A stretch of 64,000 nt of DNA, taken from NCBI RefSeq assembly GCF_003173715.1, contig NZ_CP029550.1, forward strand, positions 3,891,501 to 3,955,500, read 5' to 3'. Every line of letters begins with the position of its first letter. Positions within the stretch are counted from its first letter, which is position 1. Under the pieces are notes generated by a model. It was not told the DNA's origin and ran no database searches. It saw only the letters and a list, made by a program, of their open reading frames with translations. Source of the stretch: Methylobacterium durans. GTDB taxonomy: Bacteria > Pseudomonadota > Alphaproteobacteria > Rhizobiales > Beijerinckiaceae. Positions 32,216 to 41,450 of the stretch are shown here, one piece after another. The translations under genes and the position numbers were made by a program.

Positions 32216-33484
32216 TCAGGCCGCTTCGAGCGGCTGGGCGAGGAGGCCGACGGCGTCGACCACGATCTTCGCGCTGACCGCCCCGCGGTTGAGATTGCGG
32301 AAGCGGTCGTGCGCGACGAGCACGGCGACCACGTCGGCGGCGGCGACCGCATCGTTCAACGTCATCAGCTCGACGTTGGTCCGGTCGGACAGACCCTCCG
32401 GCAATTCGGGCACGTGCGGTTCGACGATCATCAGCTGGCCGAGGCGCCGGTCGGCGAGGTCGCAGGCGATGTGCAACGCCGGGCTCTCGCGCAGGTCGTC
32501 GACGTTCGGCTTGTAGGTGAGGCCGAGCAGCGCGATCTTCGGCTCGCGGAAGCGCGAGGCGATGCCGGCGATCTTGTCGGCGAGGAAGCGCGGCTTGCCG
32601 TCGTTGACCTCGCGCGAGGCGCGGATCAGCGGCGTCTGCTGCGGCAGCGCCTCGTGGATGAACCAGGGATCGACCGGGATGCAATGCCCGCCGACGCCGG
32701 CGCCCGGGGCCAGGATGTTCACGCGCGGGTGGAGGTTGGCGAGCCGGATCACCGACCAGACATCGAGGCCGAGGGCGTCGCAGACCAGCGACAGCTCGTT
32801 GGCGAAGGCGACATTGACGTCGCGGTAGGCATTCTCGACGAGCTTCGACAACTCGGCGGTCGGCGCCGTGGTGAGCCGCTGCGGACCCGTCGCGAAGGCG
32901 CCATAGAGCTCGCGGGCGGCGAGGGCGCTGCGGTGGTCGAGGCCGCCGTAGGTGCGCGGATTCTCGATCAGCTCGCGCAGGGTGTGGCCGGGCAGGATCC
33001 GCTCCGGGCTGTAGGCGAGGAGGATGTCGGAACTCTCCGGGTCCGTGTCCGGGAAGGTCAGGTCCGGGCGCAGGCCGCGCAGCTGCTCGGCCGCACCCTG
33101 CGTGGTTCCGACCGGGCAGGTCGACTCGATGATGATGAGGTCGCCCCGCTTCAGCACCGGCGCGATCGAGGCCAGCGCCGAGCGCACGGCCCGGAGATCG
33201 GCGGTCTTGTCGTCGAGGATCGGAGTAGGCACCGCGATCAGGAAGGCGTCGGCGGCCTCCGGCGTCGTCGTCGCCCGGAGGTTGCCGGCGGTGACGACCG
33301 CCCGCAGCACGATGTCGAGATCGGGCTCGATGAAATGGGCCTGGCCCGTGCGGATGCGCTCGACGGCATGCTCGCGGATGTCGACGCCGATCACGGAGAG
33401 GCCGCGGGAGGCGAAGGTGGCGGCCGTGGGCAGGCCGACATAGCCGAGGCCGATCACCGAGATGGTCTGGCGGGTACGGGACAT
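32216..33484 (-). CDS. wecC: UDP-N-acetyl-D-mannosamine dehydrogenase
   Basis: A 422-residue enzyme of the UDP-glucose/GDP-mannose dehydrogenase family. The NAD-binding loop is VIGLGYVGLPTA at the N terminus, and the catalytic Cys is in GAGVGGHCIPVDPWF. The C-terminal UDP-binding domain has LLGLTYKPNVDDLRESPAL. It oxidises UDP-ManNAc to UDP-ManNAcA in the cytoplasm. Placement directly after the 2-epimerase gene (46 bases) supports ManNAc rather than glucose as substrate. ATG 33484 gives the expected N terminus one turn before the Rossmann motif. Confidence 0.92.
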   Translation of the reverse strand: MSRTRQTISVIGLGYVGLPTAATFASRGLSVIGVDIREHAVERIRTGQAHFIEPDLDIVLRAVVTAGNLRATTTPEAADAFLIAVPTPILDDKTADLRAVRSALASIAPVLKRGDLIIIESTCPVGTTQGAAEQLRGLRPDLTFPDTDPESSDILLAYSPERILPGHTLRELIENPRTYGGLDHRSALAARELYGAFATGPQRLTTAPTAELSKLVENAYRDVNVAFANELSLVCDALGLDVWSVIRLANLHPRVNILAPGAGVGGHCIPVDPWFIHEALPQQTPLIRASREVNDGKPRFLADKIAGIASRFREPKIALLGLTYKPNVDDLRESPALHIACDLADRRLGQLMIVEPHVPELPEGLSDRTNVELMTLNDAVAAADVVAVLVAHDRFRNLNRGAVSAKIVVDAVGLLAQPLEAA

Positions 33485-33530
33485 GGAAGATCGGCTCCGG
33501 ATGGTCTGGAGATGCGTTGCGGGCGGGATG

Positions 33531-34742
33531 TCAGGCGATGCGCTGGATGCGCGGGCTCGCGGCGGCGAACTCCCGGGAGACCCGAAGGTTCGGCCGGATC
33601 GCGGGGGCGGTTTCCGACTGGTTGACGAGATCGGCGACGATGCGGGCGCTGGCATGCCCGTCGCCGAAGGGGCTCGCGCCCGAGGCCATGGTCGCGTAGG
33701 CGGAGGCGTCGTCGAAGAGGCGCGTGACGTTCGCCACGATGGTGCGGGGATCGGTGCCGACGAGGCGGGCGACGCCGGCGTCGATCGCCTCCGCGCGCTC
33801 GCTCGTGTCGCGCATTACCAGGACCGGCTTGCGCAGCACCGGCGCCTCCTCCTGCACCCCGCCGGAATCCGTCAGGATCAGCGCGGCGCGGGTCATCAGG
33901 TAGACGAAGTCGGGGTAGTCGAGGGGCTCGATCAGCCGGATCCCGGGATTGTCGCCGAGATGCTCGAAGACCGGCCCGCGCACGTTCGGGTTGAGATGGA
34001 CGGGGTAGACGACCTGGATGCCGGGCTTGCGCGCGAGTTCCCCGAGCGCCTTGCAGATGTTGAGGAAGCCCTCGCCGAAGCTCTCGCGGCGATGTCCCGT
34101 CACGAGGACGAGACGCGCATTCGGGTCGATCCAGCCGAACCGCTCGTCGAGGCGCGCCCGGATCTCGCCGGGGCGCTGCACGATCTCGGACATGCGCAGC
34201 AGGGCGTCGATGCCGGTGTTGCCGGTGACGAGGATGCGGTCGGCGGGGTAGCCCTCCTGCAGGAGCGCGGCGCGGGCCCGGCTCGTCGGCGCGTAGTGGC
34301 GGTCGGCGACGACGGCGGTGACGCGGCGGTTCGCCTCTTCCGGCCAGGGGCTCAGGACGTTGCCGGTGCGCAGGCCCGCCTCCACATGGCCGACCGCGAC
34401 GCGCCGGAAGAAGGCCGCCATGCCGGCGGCCGTGCTCGTCGCGGTGTCGCCCTGAACGAGGACGTAGTCCGGCTTCCAGTCGGCGAGGATGCGGTCGAGC
34501 CCGGTCATCACGCGGGCGAACACGTCGGTGAGGCTCTGGTCGGCCCGCATCACGTCGAGGTCGTCGTCGGGCCGGATGTCGAAGGTCGAGAGGACGCTGT
34601 CGAGCATGCTGCGGTGCTGGCCCGTCGAGCACACGCGCGACGCGATGCCCGGCGTCTGCTGCAGCATCGCGACGACGGGGGCCATCTTGATCGCCTCGGG
34701 CCGGGTGCCGAACACCGACAGAATCTTCATCGACTTGCTCAT
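33531..34742 (-). CDS. wecB: UDP-N-acetylglucosamine 2-epimerase (non-hydrolysing)
   Basis: A 403-residue enzyme with the family start VFGTRPEAIKMAPV, STGQHRSML, QGDTATSTAAGMAAF, GHVEAGLRTG, VTGHRRESFG and TDSGGVQEEAPVL. It interconverts UDP-GlcNAc and UDP-ManNAc, the first step of UDP-ManNAcA supply. It is the first gene of the minus-strand unit and divergent from the heparinase gene across about 157 bases. A second Met (MKILS) four codons in is an equally plausible start. Confidence 0.94.
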   Translation of the reverse strand: MSKSMKILSVFGTRPEAIKMAPVVAMLQQTPGIASRVCSTGQHRSMLDSVLSTFDIRPDDDLDVMRADQSLTDVFARVMTGLDRILADWKPDYVLVQGDTATSTAAGMAAFFRRVAVGHVEAGLRTGNVLSPWPEEANRRVTAVVADRHYAPTSRARAALLQEGYPADRILVTGNTGIDALLRMSEIVQRPGEIRARLDERFGWIDPNARLVLVTGHRRESFGEGFLNICKALGELARKPGIQVVYPVHLNPNVRGPVFEHLGDNPGIRLIEPLDYPDFVYLMTRAALILTDSGGVQEEAPVLRKPVLVMRDTSERAEAIDAGVARLVGTDPRTIVANVTRLFDDASAYATMASGASPFGDGHASARIVADLVNQSETAPAIRPNLRVSREFAAASPRIQRIA

Positions 34743-34899
34743 TCCCGACTCAGGACGAAAATGGATCGTTCATCTTTGCGGTTGTGACGTCAGCAAGATA
34801 GAAACCAGCGGTTCGACCTGTCCGATTGTTGTGTTTTGACACTCTTACGATCCCGTTCACGGGATCTGCGCACTTGGAAGGCTCAAATCGGGACTCGGC

Positions 34900-36966
34900 A
34901 TGCAGCATTCGGATACCGGTGTGGGTGAGTTCGGTACGCGCGCCTTCGCACAACAGCAACCGACGGTCGTATCCACGCGACAAGGGGGCGCGCGCGCCGC
35001 GCGGCTCGCCTGGTATCTCGGCCGCCTCCGCTCAATGGGGCCGGCCGAGATCGTCCACCGGCTCGGGGAGGCGGCGCGCAAGCGCGCCTGGACCCGGCGC
35101 CCGATCGGCTGGGACGCGCTGCCGCCCGGCGATCCGTCCCCGCTGCCGGATTTCCTCGACCTTCGGCGGGCGCTCGCCGCCGGCGCCGAGCTGCCCGGCG
35201 TGCGCCGCAGCCTCGCCGAGATCGGGGCCGCGCGGTTCCACTATTTCGGCCGGGACTGGCCGGTCCCGGATTTCGCGGATCCGGACGCGGGCGCATCGTT
35301 CTGGCTGCACGATCCGATCACCGGCGGCTCCTGGCCGGGCGCCGGGACGGCCGCCCTCAAGGTCGACGTGCGCTCGACCGCCGAGGCGCCGGACGGCACC
35401 GGCCGCTTCGGGGACGTGAAGTTCGTCTGGGAGCCCGGCCGCCTGCAGATGCTGCACCCGCTCGCCGCCGCCTGGGCGGCGGGGAATGCGTGCGCCGCAC
35501 GGGACGCGCGCGCGATCCTGGCGAGCTTCATGGCAACGAACCCGCCCTATGGCGGCGTGCACTGGTTCTCCGGCATCGAGATGGCCCTGCGCCTCGTCGG
35601 CCTCCTCCTCGTCGCCGCGGCGGCGGGCCCCGAGGGCCTGCCGCCCGGCGAGCGGGCGGCCTTCCGCCGCCTCGTCGCGGCCCATGCCCGCGCCATCGCG
35701 GCCTTCCCGTCCCTGCATTCCTCGGCCAACAACCACCGCATCGCGGAAGGGCTCGGCCTCCTCGTCGCGGGCCTCGTCATGGCGGGTCCGGAGGCGGAAG
35801 GATGGGAAGGGGAGGGCCGCGCGATCCTGGAAGGAGAGGCCGAGCGCCAGATCCTGGCCGACGGCGTCGGTGCCGAGCAGTCACTGTCCTACCAAGCCTG
35901 GACCATGGAGATGCTGGGCCTCGGCGTTGTCCTGGCGCGCGAGGCCGGGCGGCCGCTCGGCCCCGCCGTCAGCGGGCGCCTCGCCCGCGGGGCCGGCTTC
36001 CTGCGGGCGATGCTCGACGGGACCGGCCGCTGCCCCGCCATCGGTGACGACGACGAGGGCCGGATCCTGAGCGACGGGCTCGGGCCCGAGCCGCGCTACG
36101 TGGCCTCGGTCACCGCCGCGATCGCCGGCCTCGTGAACCGGCCGGACCTCGCCCCGCCGGCCCGGGACCCGCACCTGCGCGACGCGATCTTCGCTGCCCC
36201 CGCCGAGCCGCGCCCGGTCGAGGCGGGTCGCCGGACCTTCCGGGATGGCGGCTACACGATCTGGCACGGGCGCGTCTCGGGCCGGGCCGTGCATCTCGTC
36301 TTCGACCATGGGCCGATCGGCTATCTCGGCCTCGCGGCGCACGGCCACGCCGACGCGCTCGCGGTCTGGCTGTCGGTCGAGGGACGGCCGGTGCTGATCG
36401 ATGCCGGCACCTACCTCTACCATGCCGGCGCCCGCCGCCGGGTCGCGATGCGCGAGAGCCTCGCCCACAACACCCTGAGCGTCGCCGGCGCCTCGCACAG
36501 CCTCGCCTCCGCCGGATTCCACTGGGCGAGCCGGGCCGATGCCCGCCTCGTCGCGGAGACGGACGAGGCCGTCACCGGGGCGCACGAGGGCTATCGCCGC
36601 CGCTTCGGCGTCACGCATCGCCGCCGCGTCGGCCGCACGCCGGACGGGTTCGTGCTGGCCGACGCCCTTTCGGGGGGCGAGCGCGCCCACGCCGTCGAGA
36701 TCCGCTTCCTGATCCATCCCGGCCTCGCGGTCCGCGCAACGGACGAGGGCGTCGCGATCGGCGACGCCTCGGGCCTCCTGTGCCGTTTCGTGGCACCGTC
36801 CGGCTTTGAGACGCGTCTCGTGCCCGCCGGGCGAGCGGATCGCGATGGCGGGGCGGTCTACGCCCCCCGCTTCGGACACCTCGCCGCGGCCCACGAGCTC
36901 GTCCTGTGCGGTACACTCGGCGGGAGCGAGGCCGAGACGCGCATCAGCATTGGTTCGGTCGCCTGA
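34900..36966 (+). CDS. Heparinase II/III family protein
   Basis: A 688-residue protein. Residues about 40-420 form the alpha-helical toroid of heparinase II/III-like lyases (FHYFGRDWP, HWFSGIEMALRLVG, SSANNHRIAEGLGLL, DGVGAEQSLSYQAW). Residues about 440-685 are the beta-sandwich domain with AAHGHADALAVWL and LIDAGTYLYH. Members cleave uronic-acid-containing polysaccharides by beta-elimination. No clear signal peptide is visible, as in many members of EPS clusters. A ManNAcA-containing polymer made by this locus would be a fitting substrate. Confidence 0.87.
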   Translation: MQHSDTGVGEFGTRAFAQQQPTVVSTRQGGARAARLAWYLGRLRSMGPAEIVHRLGEAARKRAWTRRPIGWDALPPGDPSPLPDFLDLRRALAAGAELPGVRRSLAEIGAARFHYFGRDWPVPDFADPDAGASFWLHDPITGGSWPGAGTAALKVDVRSTAEAPDGTGRFGDVKFVWEPGRLQMLHPLAAAWAAGNACAARDARAILASFMATNPPYGGVHWFSGIEMALRLVGLLLVAAAAGPEGLPPGERAAFRRLVAAHARAIAAFPSLHSSANNHRIAEGLGLLVAGLVMAGPEAEGWEGEGRAILEGEAERQILADGVGAEQSLSYQAWTMEMLGLGVVLAREAGRPLGPAVSGRLARGAGFLRAMLDGTGRCPAIGDDDEGRILSDGLGPEPRYVASVTAAIAGLVNRPDLAPPARDPHLRDAIFAAPAEPRPVEAGRRTFRDGGYTIWHGRVSGRAVHLVFDHGPIGYLGLAAHGHADALAVWLSVEGRPVLIDAGTYLYHAGARRRVAMRESLAHNTLSVAGASHSLASAGFHWASRADARLVAETDEAVTGAHEGYRRRFGVTHRRRVGRTPDGFVLADALSGGERAHAVEIRFLIHPGLAVRATDEGVAIGDASGLLCRFVAPSGFETRLVPAGRADRDGGAVYAPRFGHLAAAHELVLCGTLGGSEAETRISIGSVA

Positions 36967-37230
36967 GCGCATCGGCGGATCCATCGCGCGGTCGGGAAAC
37001 ATGATGAACAATGTTCGACCGTGTTCCTGTGGACAGCGTGCGGCAATTCATCGGCGGGAAACCGGATGAGCCTTAACCCTGTCCGCGCTTAGACACGGAC
37101 ATTTGCCGCCGCACCTCTGTTCGATGGTCCCTCCCTTGCAAATCTCTCTGTCAGCAGCGCGGGCTTGCCCGGTCCGTCCCGAGCCGGGACAGATCGCGGC
37201 GTGGCAACAGCCCTGCGCAGCGAGGGCGCG

Positions 37231-38733
37231 ATGGTTCGACTGGAGAGATTCGCGGTGAACGACCCGCACTTCGCCTTTCAGCCCGTATCCACACCCGCGG
37301 CCGTGATCGACTTCCGGGGCATCCTCACGACGTTCCGGCGCCGCTGGCGCTGGATCGCGGGGTCCGTCGCGGCCCTGACCTTCGTGGCTCTCGGCGCGGC
37401 GCTGACCATGCCGGCCCGCTACGACGCCACGGCCAAGATCCTGCTCGACCCGCGCAACCTCCAGGTCTTCCAGAACGACATCAACCCGACCGCCGGCAAC
37501 GGCGAGGAGGCGACCCTCATCAGCGAGAGCCAGCTTCAGGTCGTCCGTTCCACCAGCGTGCTGACGAGCGTCGTCCAGTCCGAGCACCTCGCGACCGACC
37601 CGGAGTTCGGGGCGCCGCGCCCCGGTCTGCTCGCCGCCTTCAAGACCTCGCTGCTCGGGCCGCCCCAGACGGACAAGGCGACGGAGCCGGAGACGCCCGA
37701 GGCGCGGGCGCTGCGGGCGCTCGACCGGGCGGTGGCGGTCCGGCGGCCCGACAAGACATTCGTGATCGAGATCGGCCTCTCGACGGAATCGGCCGAGAAA
37801 TCGGCCCGCATCGCCAACGCCGTCGGGGACGCCTTCCTGAAGGAACTCGCCCGCGTGCGCACCGACGAGGTCGAGCGGGCGAGCGGCGCGCTGGAAGCGC
37901 GCCTCGGCGAGCTGCGCGAGCGGCTCCAGACGAGCGAGGCCGCGGTCGAGCGCTACCGGCGCAGCCACGATCTCGTCGGCGCCTCGGGGCGCCTCGTCGG
38001 CGAGCAGCAGCTCACCGACCTGACGAACCAGCTCGCCCGCTCGCGGACCCGGACCGCCGAGACGGCCGCGCGCGTCGAGCAGATCCAGAAGGTGCGCCGC
38101 TCGGGCGACCTGCAGGATTCCACCTCCGAGGCGGTCCAGTCCCCGGCGGTGACGGCGCTCCGCGCGACGCTCGCCGAGGCGAAGCGCGCCGAGGCCGACG
38201 CGGCGCTCGTCTATGGTCCCCGCCACCCGGCCAATGCCGGCATGGCGCAGCGGGTGCGCGCGGCCCGGCAGCAGCTCGACGACGAGCTCGGCCGCATTGC
38301 CCGCACGGCGACCACCGAGTACGAGCGCGCCCGCTCGGCGGAAGCGAATCTCGACCAGCGCATCGCCGCCCTCAAAAAGGACGCCGCGAAGGCGAACGAG
38401 GCGCAGGTGCAATTGCGCGAGCTGGAGCGCGAGGCCGCCTCGAACCGGGGCGTTTACGAGGCGTTCCTGAACCGCGCCAAGGACTTGCAGCAGCGCTACT
38501 ACCTCGACACCACGAACGCGCGCACGATCAAGCTCGCGACCGCCCCCGTCGCGAAGGCCGGCATCTCGAAGCTCGCCATCATCGCGGGCGGCCTCGTCGT
38601 CGGGCTCCTGCTCGGCCTCGCACTCGCCCTGCTGCGCGAGCAGTTCGATACGCCCGTCCAGCAGAATGCCGCGCTCGGGGTCTGGCGCGAGCCGGAGCCG
38701 CGCTACCTGCCGTCCTCGCGGGCGCGGTGGTGA
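37231..38733 (+). CDS. Wzz/GumC-type polysaccharide chain-length protein without kinase domain
   Basis: A 500-residue co-polymerase. It has an N-terminal membrane helix (about 40-60, WIAGSVAALTFVALGAALTM), a Wzz domain with ARYDATAKILLDPR, a long coiled coil (about 190-420), and a second helix near residues 455-480 (LAIIAGGLVVGLLLGLALALL). The C-terminal cytoplasmic tail is short and lacks Walker motifs, so any tyrosine-kinase partner is encoded elsewhere. It controls polymer length with Wzy and the exporter. In-frame starts exist upstream to 37165. ATG 37231 is preferred because GAGGG precedes it and the extra N terminus is not Wzz-like. Confidence 0.85.
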   Translation: MVRLERFAVNDPHFAFQPVSTPAAVIDFRGILTTFRRRWRWIAGSVAALTFVALGAALTMPARYDATAKILLDPRNLQVFQNDINPTAGNGEEATLISESQLQVVRSTSVLTSVVQSEHLATDPEFGAPRPGLLAAFKTSLLGPPQTDKATEPETPEARALRALDRAVAVRRPDKTFVIEIGLSTESAEKSARIANAVGDAFLKELARVRTDEVERASGALEARLGELRERLQTSEAAVERYRRSHDLVGASGRLVGEQQLTDLTNQLARSRTRTAETAARVEQIQKVRRSGDLQDSTSEAVQSPAVTALRATLAEAKRAEADAALVYGPRHPANAGMAQRVRAARQQLDDELGRIARTATTEYERARSAEANLDQRIAALKKDAAKANEAQVQLRELEREAASNRGVYEAFLNRAKDLQQRYYLDTTNARTIKLATAPVAKAGISKLAIIAGGLVVGLLLGLALALLREQFDTPVQQNAALGVWREPEPRYLPSSRARW

Positions 38734-38750
38734 GGCGGGCGGACCGCCTC
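38732..38750. terminator. Hairpin between convergent genes
   Basis: GAGGCGG (38732-38738) pairs with CCGCCTC (38744-38750) around a five-base loop. It spans the stop of the chain-length gene and the end of the convergent GNAT-like gene. No T-run is present, so termination is plausible rather than certain. Confidence 0.35.
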
Positions 38751-39645
38751 AATCCCGCTTGAGCCAGAACGCCTCGCCGAGCACGGCGGCCTCCGTGAAG
38801 GCGAGGTCGCCGAGATGCGGCGCCTGCGGCCCCTTGGCGTGTTTCGGCATCCGCCCGGGCAGATAGGGACCGACGAGACCGGCCACGGGAGCGGGGGCGT
38901 CCACCATCGCGAGCAGCAGTCCCCGGCGCAGGAGAAACCAGCCGAGCGCGCGGCCGAAGCGGGCGAGGTCGCCCTCCGCCGAGCAGTAGAGCAGGTAGGC
39001 GACGGTGATCCGGTGCCCGGCAATGCGGCGGCGCTGGAAGACGAAGGCGTGCGCCCGCCCGCCCGCGACGCACCAGACGGTCAGGCAGCCCATCCGCGCG
39101 TGCGCGCGCATCACCGCGCGATCCGCGGCGTCGGCCTCGACATCCGCCGGGGGCTCGCCCGCGACGAGGCGCATGCCGGGCTCGGAGCCCCGCGTCAGCA
39201 GCGGCACGGCCACCTGCAAGCCCGCCACGTAGCGCCGGAAGCCCTGCGCCTCGATCGTCGTGCGGGTCGTGGGAGCGGGCGAGATGTTGATGTAGGTGAC
39301 GGCCTTGTCCCGCGTCGCCGAGGCGACGAGGAGCGAGGCGTATCCGCGGAACCGGTCGTCGACGAACCAACTCGACAGGTTGCAGCGCGTCGGACGGCCG
39401 GGGACGATCCCGAACACCATCAGGAGCACGCCGACGAGCTCGCCGCCGGCGTCGAGGACGAGGCCCGCATGCGGTGCGCCGGTCTCGACGGCGTGGGCGA
39501 GGAGGCGCCCGAGGGCGTCGTCCCATTCCGCCACGCTGCGCGCGGGAAAGCCGCGGGCGAGGAGCGCGGCGAGCGCCGGCCGGTCGTCCGCGACGATGCG
39601 GCGGCAGCGCAGCCGGGCCGCGCTCTGGGGAATCGCGCTCGACAT
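38749..39645 (-). CDS. GNAT-like acyl-CoA N-acyltransferase
   Basis: A 298-residue protein of the acyl-CoA N-acyltransferase superfamily. The first half has RRIVADDRPALAALLARGFP, VGVLLMVFG and a strand-turn region SSWFVDDRFRGYASLLV typical of GNAT acetyl-CoA binding. The second half is a partial repeat of the fold with AYLLYCSAEGDLARFGRALGW. Its role may be modification of a sugar in the polysaccharide, given location, but the substrate is unknown. Confidence 0.7.
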   Translation of the reverse strand: MSSAIPQSAARLRCRRIVADDRPALAALLARGFPARSVAEWDDALGRLLAHAVETGAPHAGLVLDAGGELVGVLLMVFGIVPGRPTRCNLSSWFVDDRFRGYASLLVASATRDKAVTYINISPAPTTRTTIEAQGFRRYVAGLQVAVPLLTRGSEPGMRLVAGEPPADVEADAADRAVMRAHARMGCLTVWCVAGGRAHAFVFQRRRIAGHRITVAYLLYCSAEGDLARFGRALGWFLLRRGLLLAMVDAPAPVAGLVGPYLPGRMPKHAKGPQAPHLGDLAFTEAAVLGEAFWLKRD

Positions 39646-39680
39646 GGGCTCCGGGTCCGTCGCGGGGCGGGTGCCGGCCG

Positions 39681-39950
39681 TCAGGCGGCGCGGCTGAGGA
39701 GCGGCAGGAGCGCGCCGCGCAGCGCCTCCATCTGCGCCTCGGTCTCGGCCCGGGCGCGACTGGCATCGGGCGCGAGGAGGGCGCGCAGCCGCGCGATCTC
39801 GGTCTCCAGGCGCTCGTTCTCGCCCACCATGAGGGCGAGCTTCTCCTCGGCGAGGCGGGCGCGGGCCAGGGCCTCGTTGCGCTCCTGCTCGCGCACCTGA
39901 ACCCGGTCGCGCCAGAGACGCGTCGCGACGCTCTCGGTTTCCTCGTTCAT
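39681..39950 (-). CDS. Small coiled-coil protein
   Basis: An 89-residue, highly charged protein predicted to form a continuous coiled coil (EEKLALMVGENERLETEIARLRALL). It has no signal peptide or membrane helix. It lies 35 bases upstream of the GNAT-like gene on the same strand and may be co-transcribed. The family was not recognised. Codon use is like its neighbours and the start is preceded by GGAGCGTGGC. Confidence 0.6.
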   Translation of the reverse strand: MNEETESVATRLWRDRVQVREQERNEALARARLAEEKLALMVGENERLETEIARLRALLAPDASRARAETEAQMEALRGALLPLLSRAA

Positions 39951-40014
39951 GCCACGCTCCGGACGCCGACGAATCGAGCCCCGACCATCGCACGGCAGGG
40001 TTCACGAAACGTAA

Positions 40015-40047
40015 GAGGCCGGCCTCGCGCGTGGCGGGGCCGGCCTC
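40015..40047 (-). terminator. Hairpin downstream of OFA antiporter gene (distal)
   Basis: GAGGCCGGC (40015-40023) and GCCGGCCTC (40039-40047) form a 9-bp stem. On the minus strand it is followed by TTACGTTTC. Together with the hairpin at 40106-40132 it separates the antiporter transcript from the coiled-coil gene. Confidence 0.45.
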
Positions 40048-40105
40048 GGTTTCGCGGATCCCGACCGCGCTCCGACGAGGCGGGGCGGGCGGTCCGATGT
40101 CGAGA

Positions 40106-40132
40106 CCTGCCCCGCGTTTTGGGCGGGGCAGG
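40106..40132 (-). terminator. Terminator-like hairpin directly after OFA antiporter gene
   Basis: CCTGCCCCGC (40106-40115) and GCGGGGCAGG (40123-40132) form a perfect 10-bp stem with a 7-base loop, 19 bases beyond the antiporter stop on the minus strand. There is no strong T-tract after it, so it may also protect the mRNA 3' end. Confidence 0.55.
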
Positions 40133-40151
40133 CTTAGGCTCAGGCTTTGTG

Positions 40152-41450
40152 TCAGGCGTGCGCGAGGGCGGGGGCCTGGGCGACGACGCCGTTTGCGGCG
40201 TGGTGGCGCTTGAGCATGGGGCGCAGAACCGCGACGGCGAGGGCTGCGGCGATCAGGTCCATGGTGGCGACCGTGTAGAGCACCGTCGACCAGGTGCCGG
40301 TGGCCTGCATGATCAGGTTGCCCACCGGCACGAACAGGGCGGCAAAGCCCTTGGCGCAGTAGAGCACGCCGTAGATCTTGCCGATGTGCTTGGAGCCGAA
40401 GGTGTCGGCCGCGGTGGCGGAGAACAGCGAGTAGACCTCGCCCCAGGCCAGGAACACGATGCCCGACAGGATCACGAAGGCCCACGGGTTCGAGCCGAAA
40501 TAGCCCAGCGCCACGATGCCGATGCCCTCCATGGCGAAGGCGATGAACATCGTCTTCTCGCGCCCGATCCGGTCCGAGACCCAGCCGAACAGGGGCCGCG
40601 AGATGCCGTTCATGATGCGGTCGAGCATCAGCGCGAAGGGCAGGGCCGCCATCGCGAAGAAGTACAGGTTCACCTGGAAGTTCTTCACGCCGAGATCCTG
40701 GGCGATCACGCCGAGCTGGGCCACGGCCATCAGGCCGCCGGTCACCGTGCAGGTGAACATCAGGAGCATGACGTAGAAGACCGGGGTGCGCAGGGCCTCA
40801 CCGAGGGTGTAGTCGCGGCGCGACTGCAGGACCTTGGTGGAGAACTTGACCTCGTCCTTGGCCGGGGCGCGCATGAAGGCGGCGGCCAGCATGATGATGG
40901 CACCCTGGATCAGGCCGAAGGTGAAGAAGGCCTGGGCGTAGCTGCCGGCGTCGATCATCTTGGCGATGGGCAGGATGGTGAGCGCCGAGCCGGCGCCGTA
41001 GCCGCCGGCGGTGAGGCCGACCGCGAGGCCGCGCTTGTCGGGGAACCACTTGAGGGCGTTGTTGACGCAGGTGGCGTAGACGCAGCCGACGCCGATGCCG
41101 CCGACGACCGCCCCGGCGTAGAAGCCGGTCAGCGAGGTGGCGTAGGAGTTGATGACCCAGGCCAGGCCGGTCATCAGGCCGCCGAACATGACGACCCGGC
41201 TGGGGCCGTACTTGTCGATGAAGTAGCCCTCGATCGGGGTGAGCCAGGTCTGGACGATGACGAAGATGGTGAAGGCGACCTGGATGGCGGCGCGGTCCCA
41301 GCCGAAGGTCTTCTGGATCTCGGGAACGAACAGGGTCCAGGCGTACTGAATGTTGGCGGCCGCCACCATGCAGGCCACACCCAATACTATCTGAAGCCAG
41401 CGGTTGGGGGCAGGCTTCGCCCCCTCACTGGCAGTGGCGTATGATGTCAT
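40152..41450 (-). CDS. OFA-family MFS transporter (oxalate/formate antiporter type)
   Basis: A 432-residue, 12-helix major facilitator protein. It matches the OFA family with WTLFVPEIQKTFGWDRAAIQVAF, GYFIDKYGPSRVVMFGG, GIGVGCVYATCVNNALKWFPDKRGLAVG and RPLFGWVSDRIGREKTM. Members exchange oxalate for formate or carry monocarboxylates across the inner membrane. In an organism with formate dehydrogenase, oxalate uptake and formate handling are plausible, but the substrate is not proven. A long upstream region contains a TGTATACA operator-like site. Confidence 0.9.
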   Translation of the reverse strand: MTSYATASEGAKPAPNRWLQIVLGVACMVAAANIQYAWTLFVPEIQKTFGWDRAAIQVAFTIFVIVQTWLTPIEGYFIDKYGPSRVVMFGGLMTGLAWVINSYATSLTGFYAGAVVGGIGVGCVYATCVNNALKWFPDKRGLAVGLTAGGYGAGSALTILPIAKMIDAGSYAQAFFTFGLIQGAIIMLAAAFMRAPAKDEVKFSTKVLQSRRDYTLGEALRTPVFYVMLLMFTCTVTGGLMAVAQLGVIAQDLGVKNFQVNLYFFAMAALPFALMLDRIMNGISRPLFGWVSDRIGREKTMFIAFAMEGIGIVALGYFGSNPWAFVILSGIVFLAWGEVYSLFSATAADTFGSKHIGKIYGVLYCAKGFAALFVPVGNLIMQATGTWSTVLYTVATMDLIAAALAVAVLRPMLKRHHAANGVVAQAPALAHA

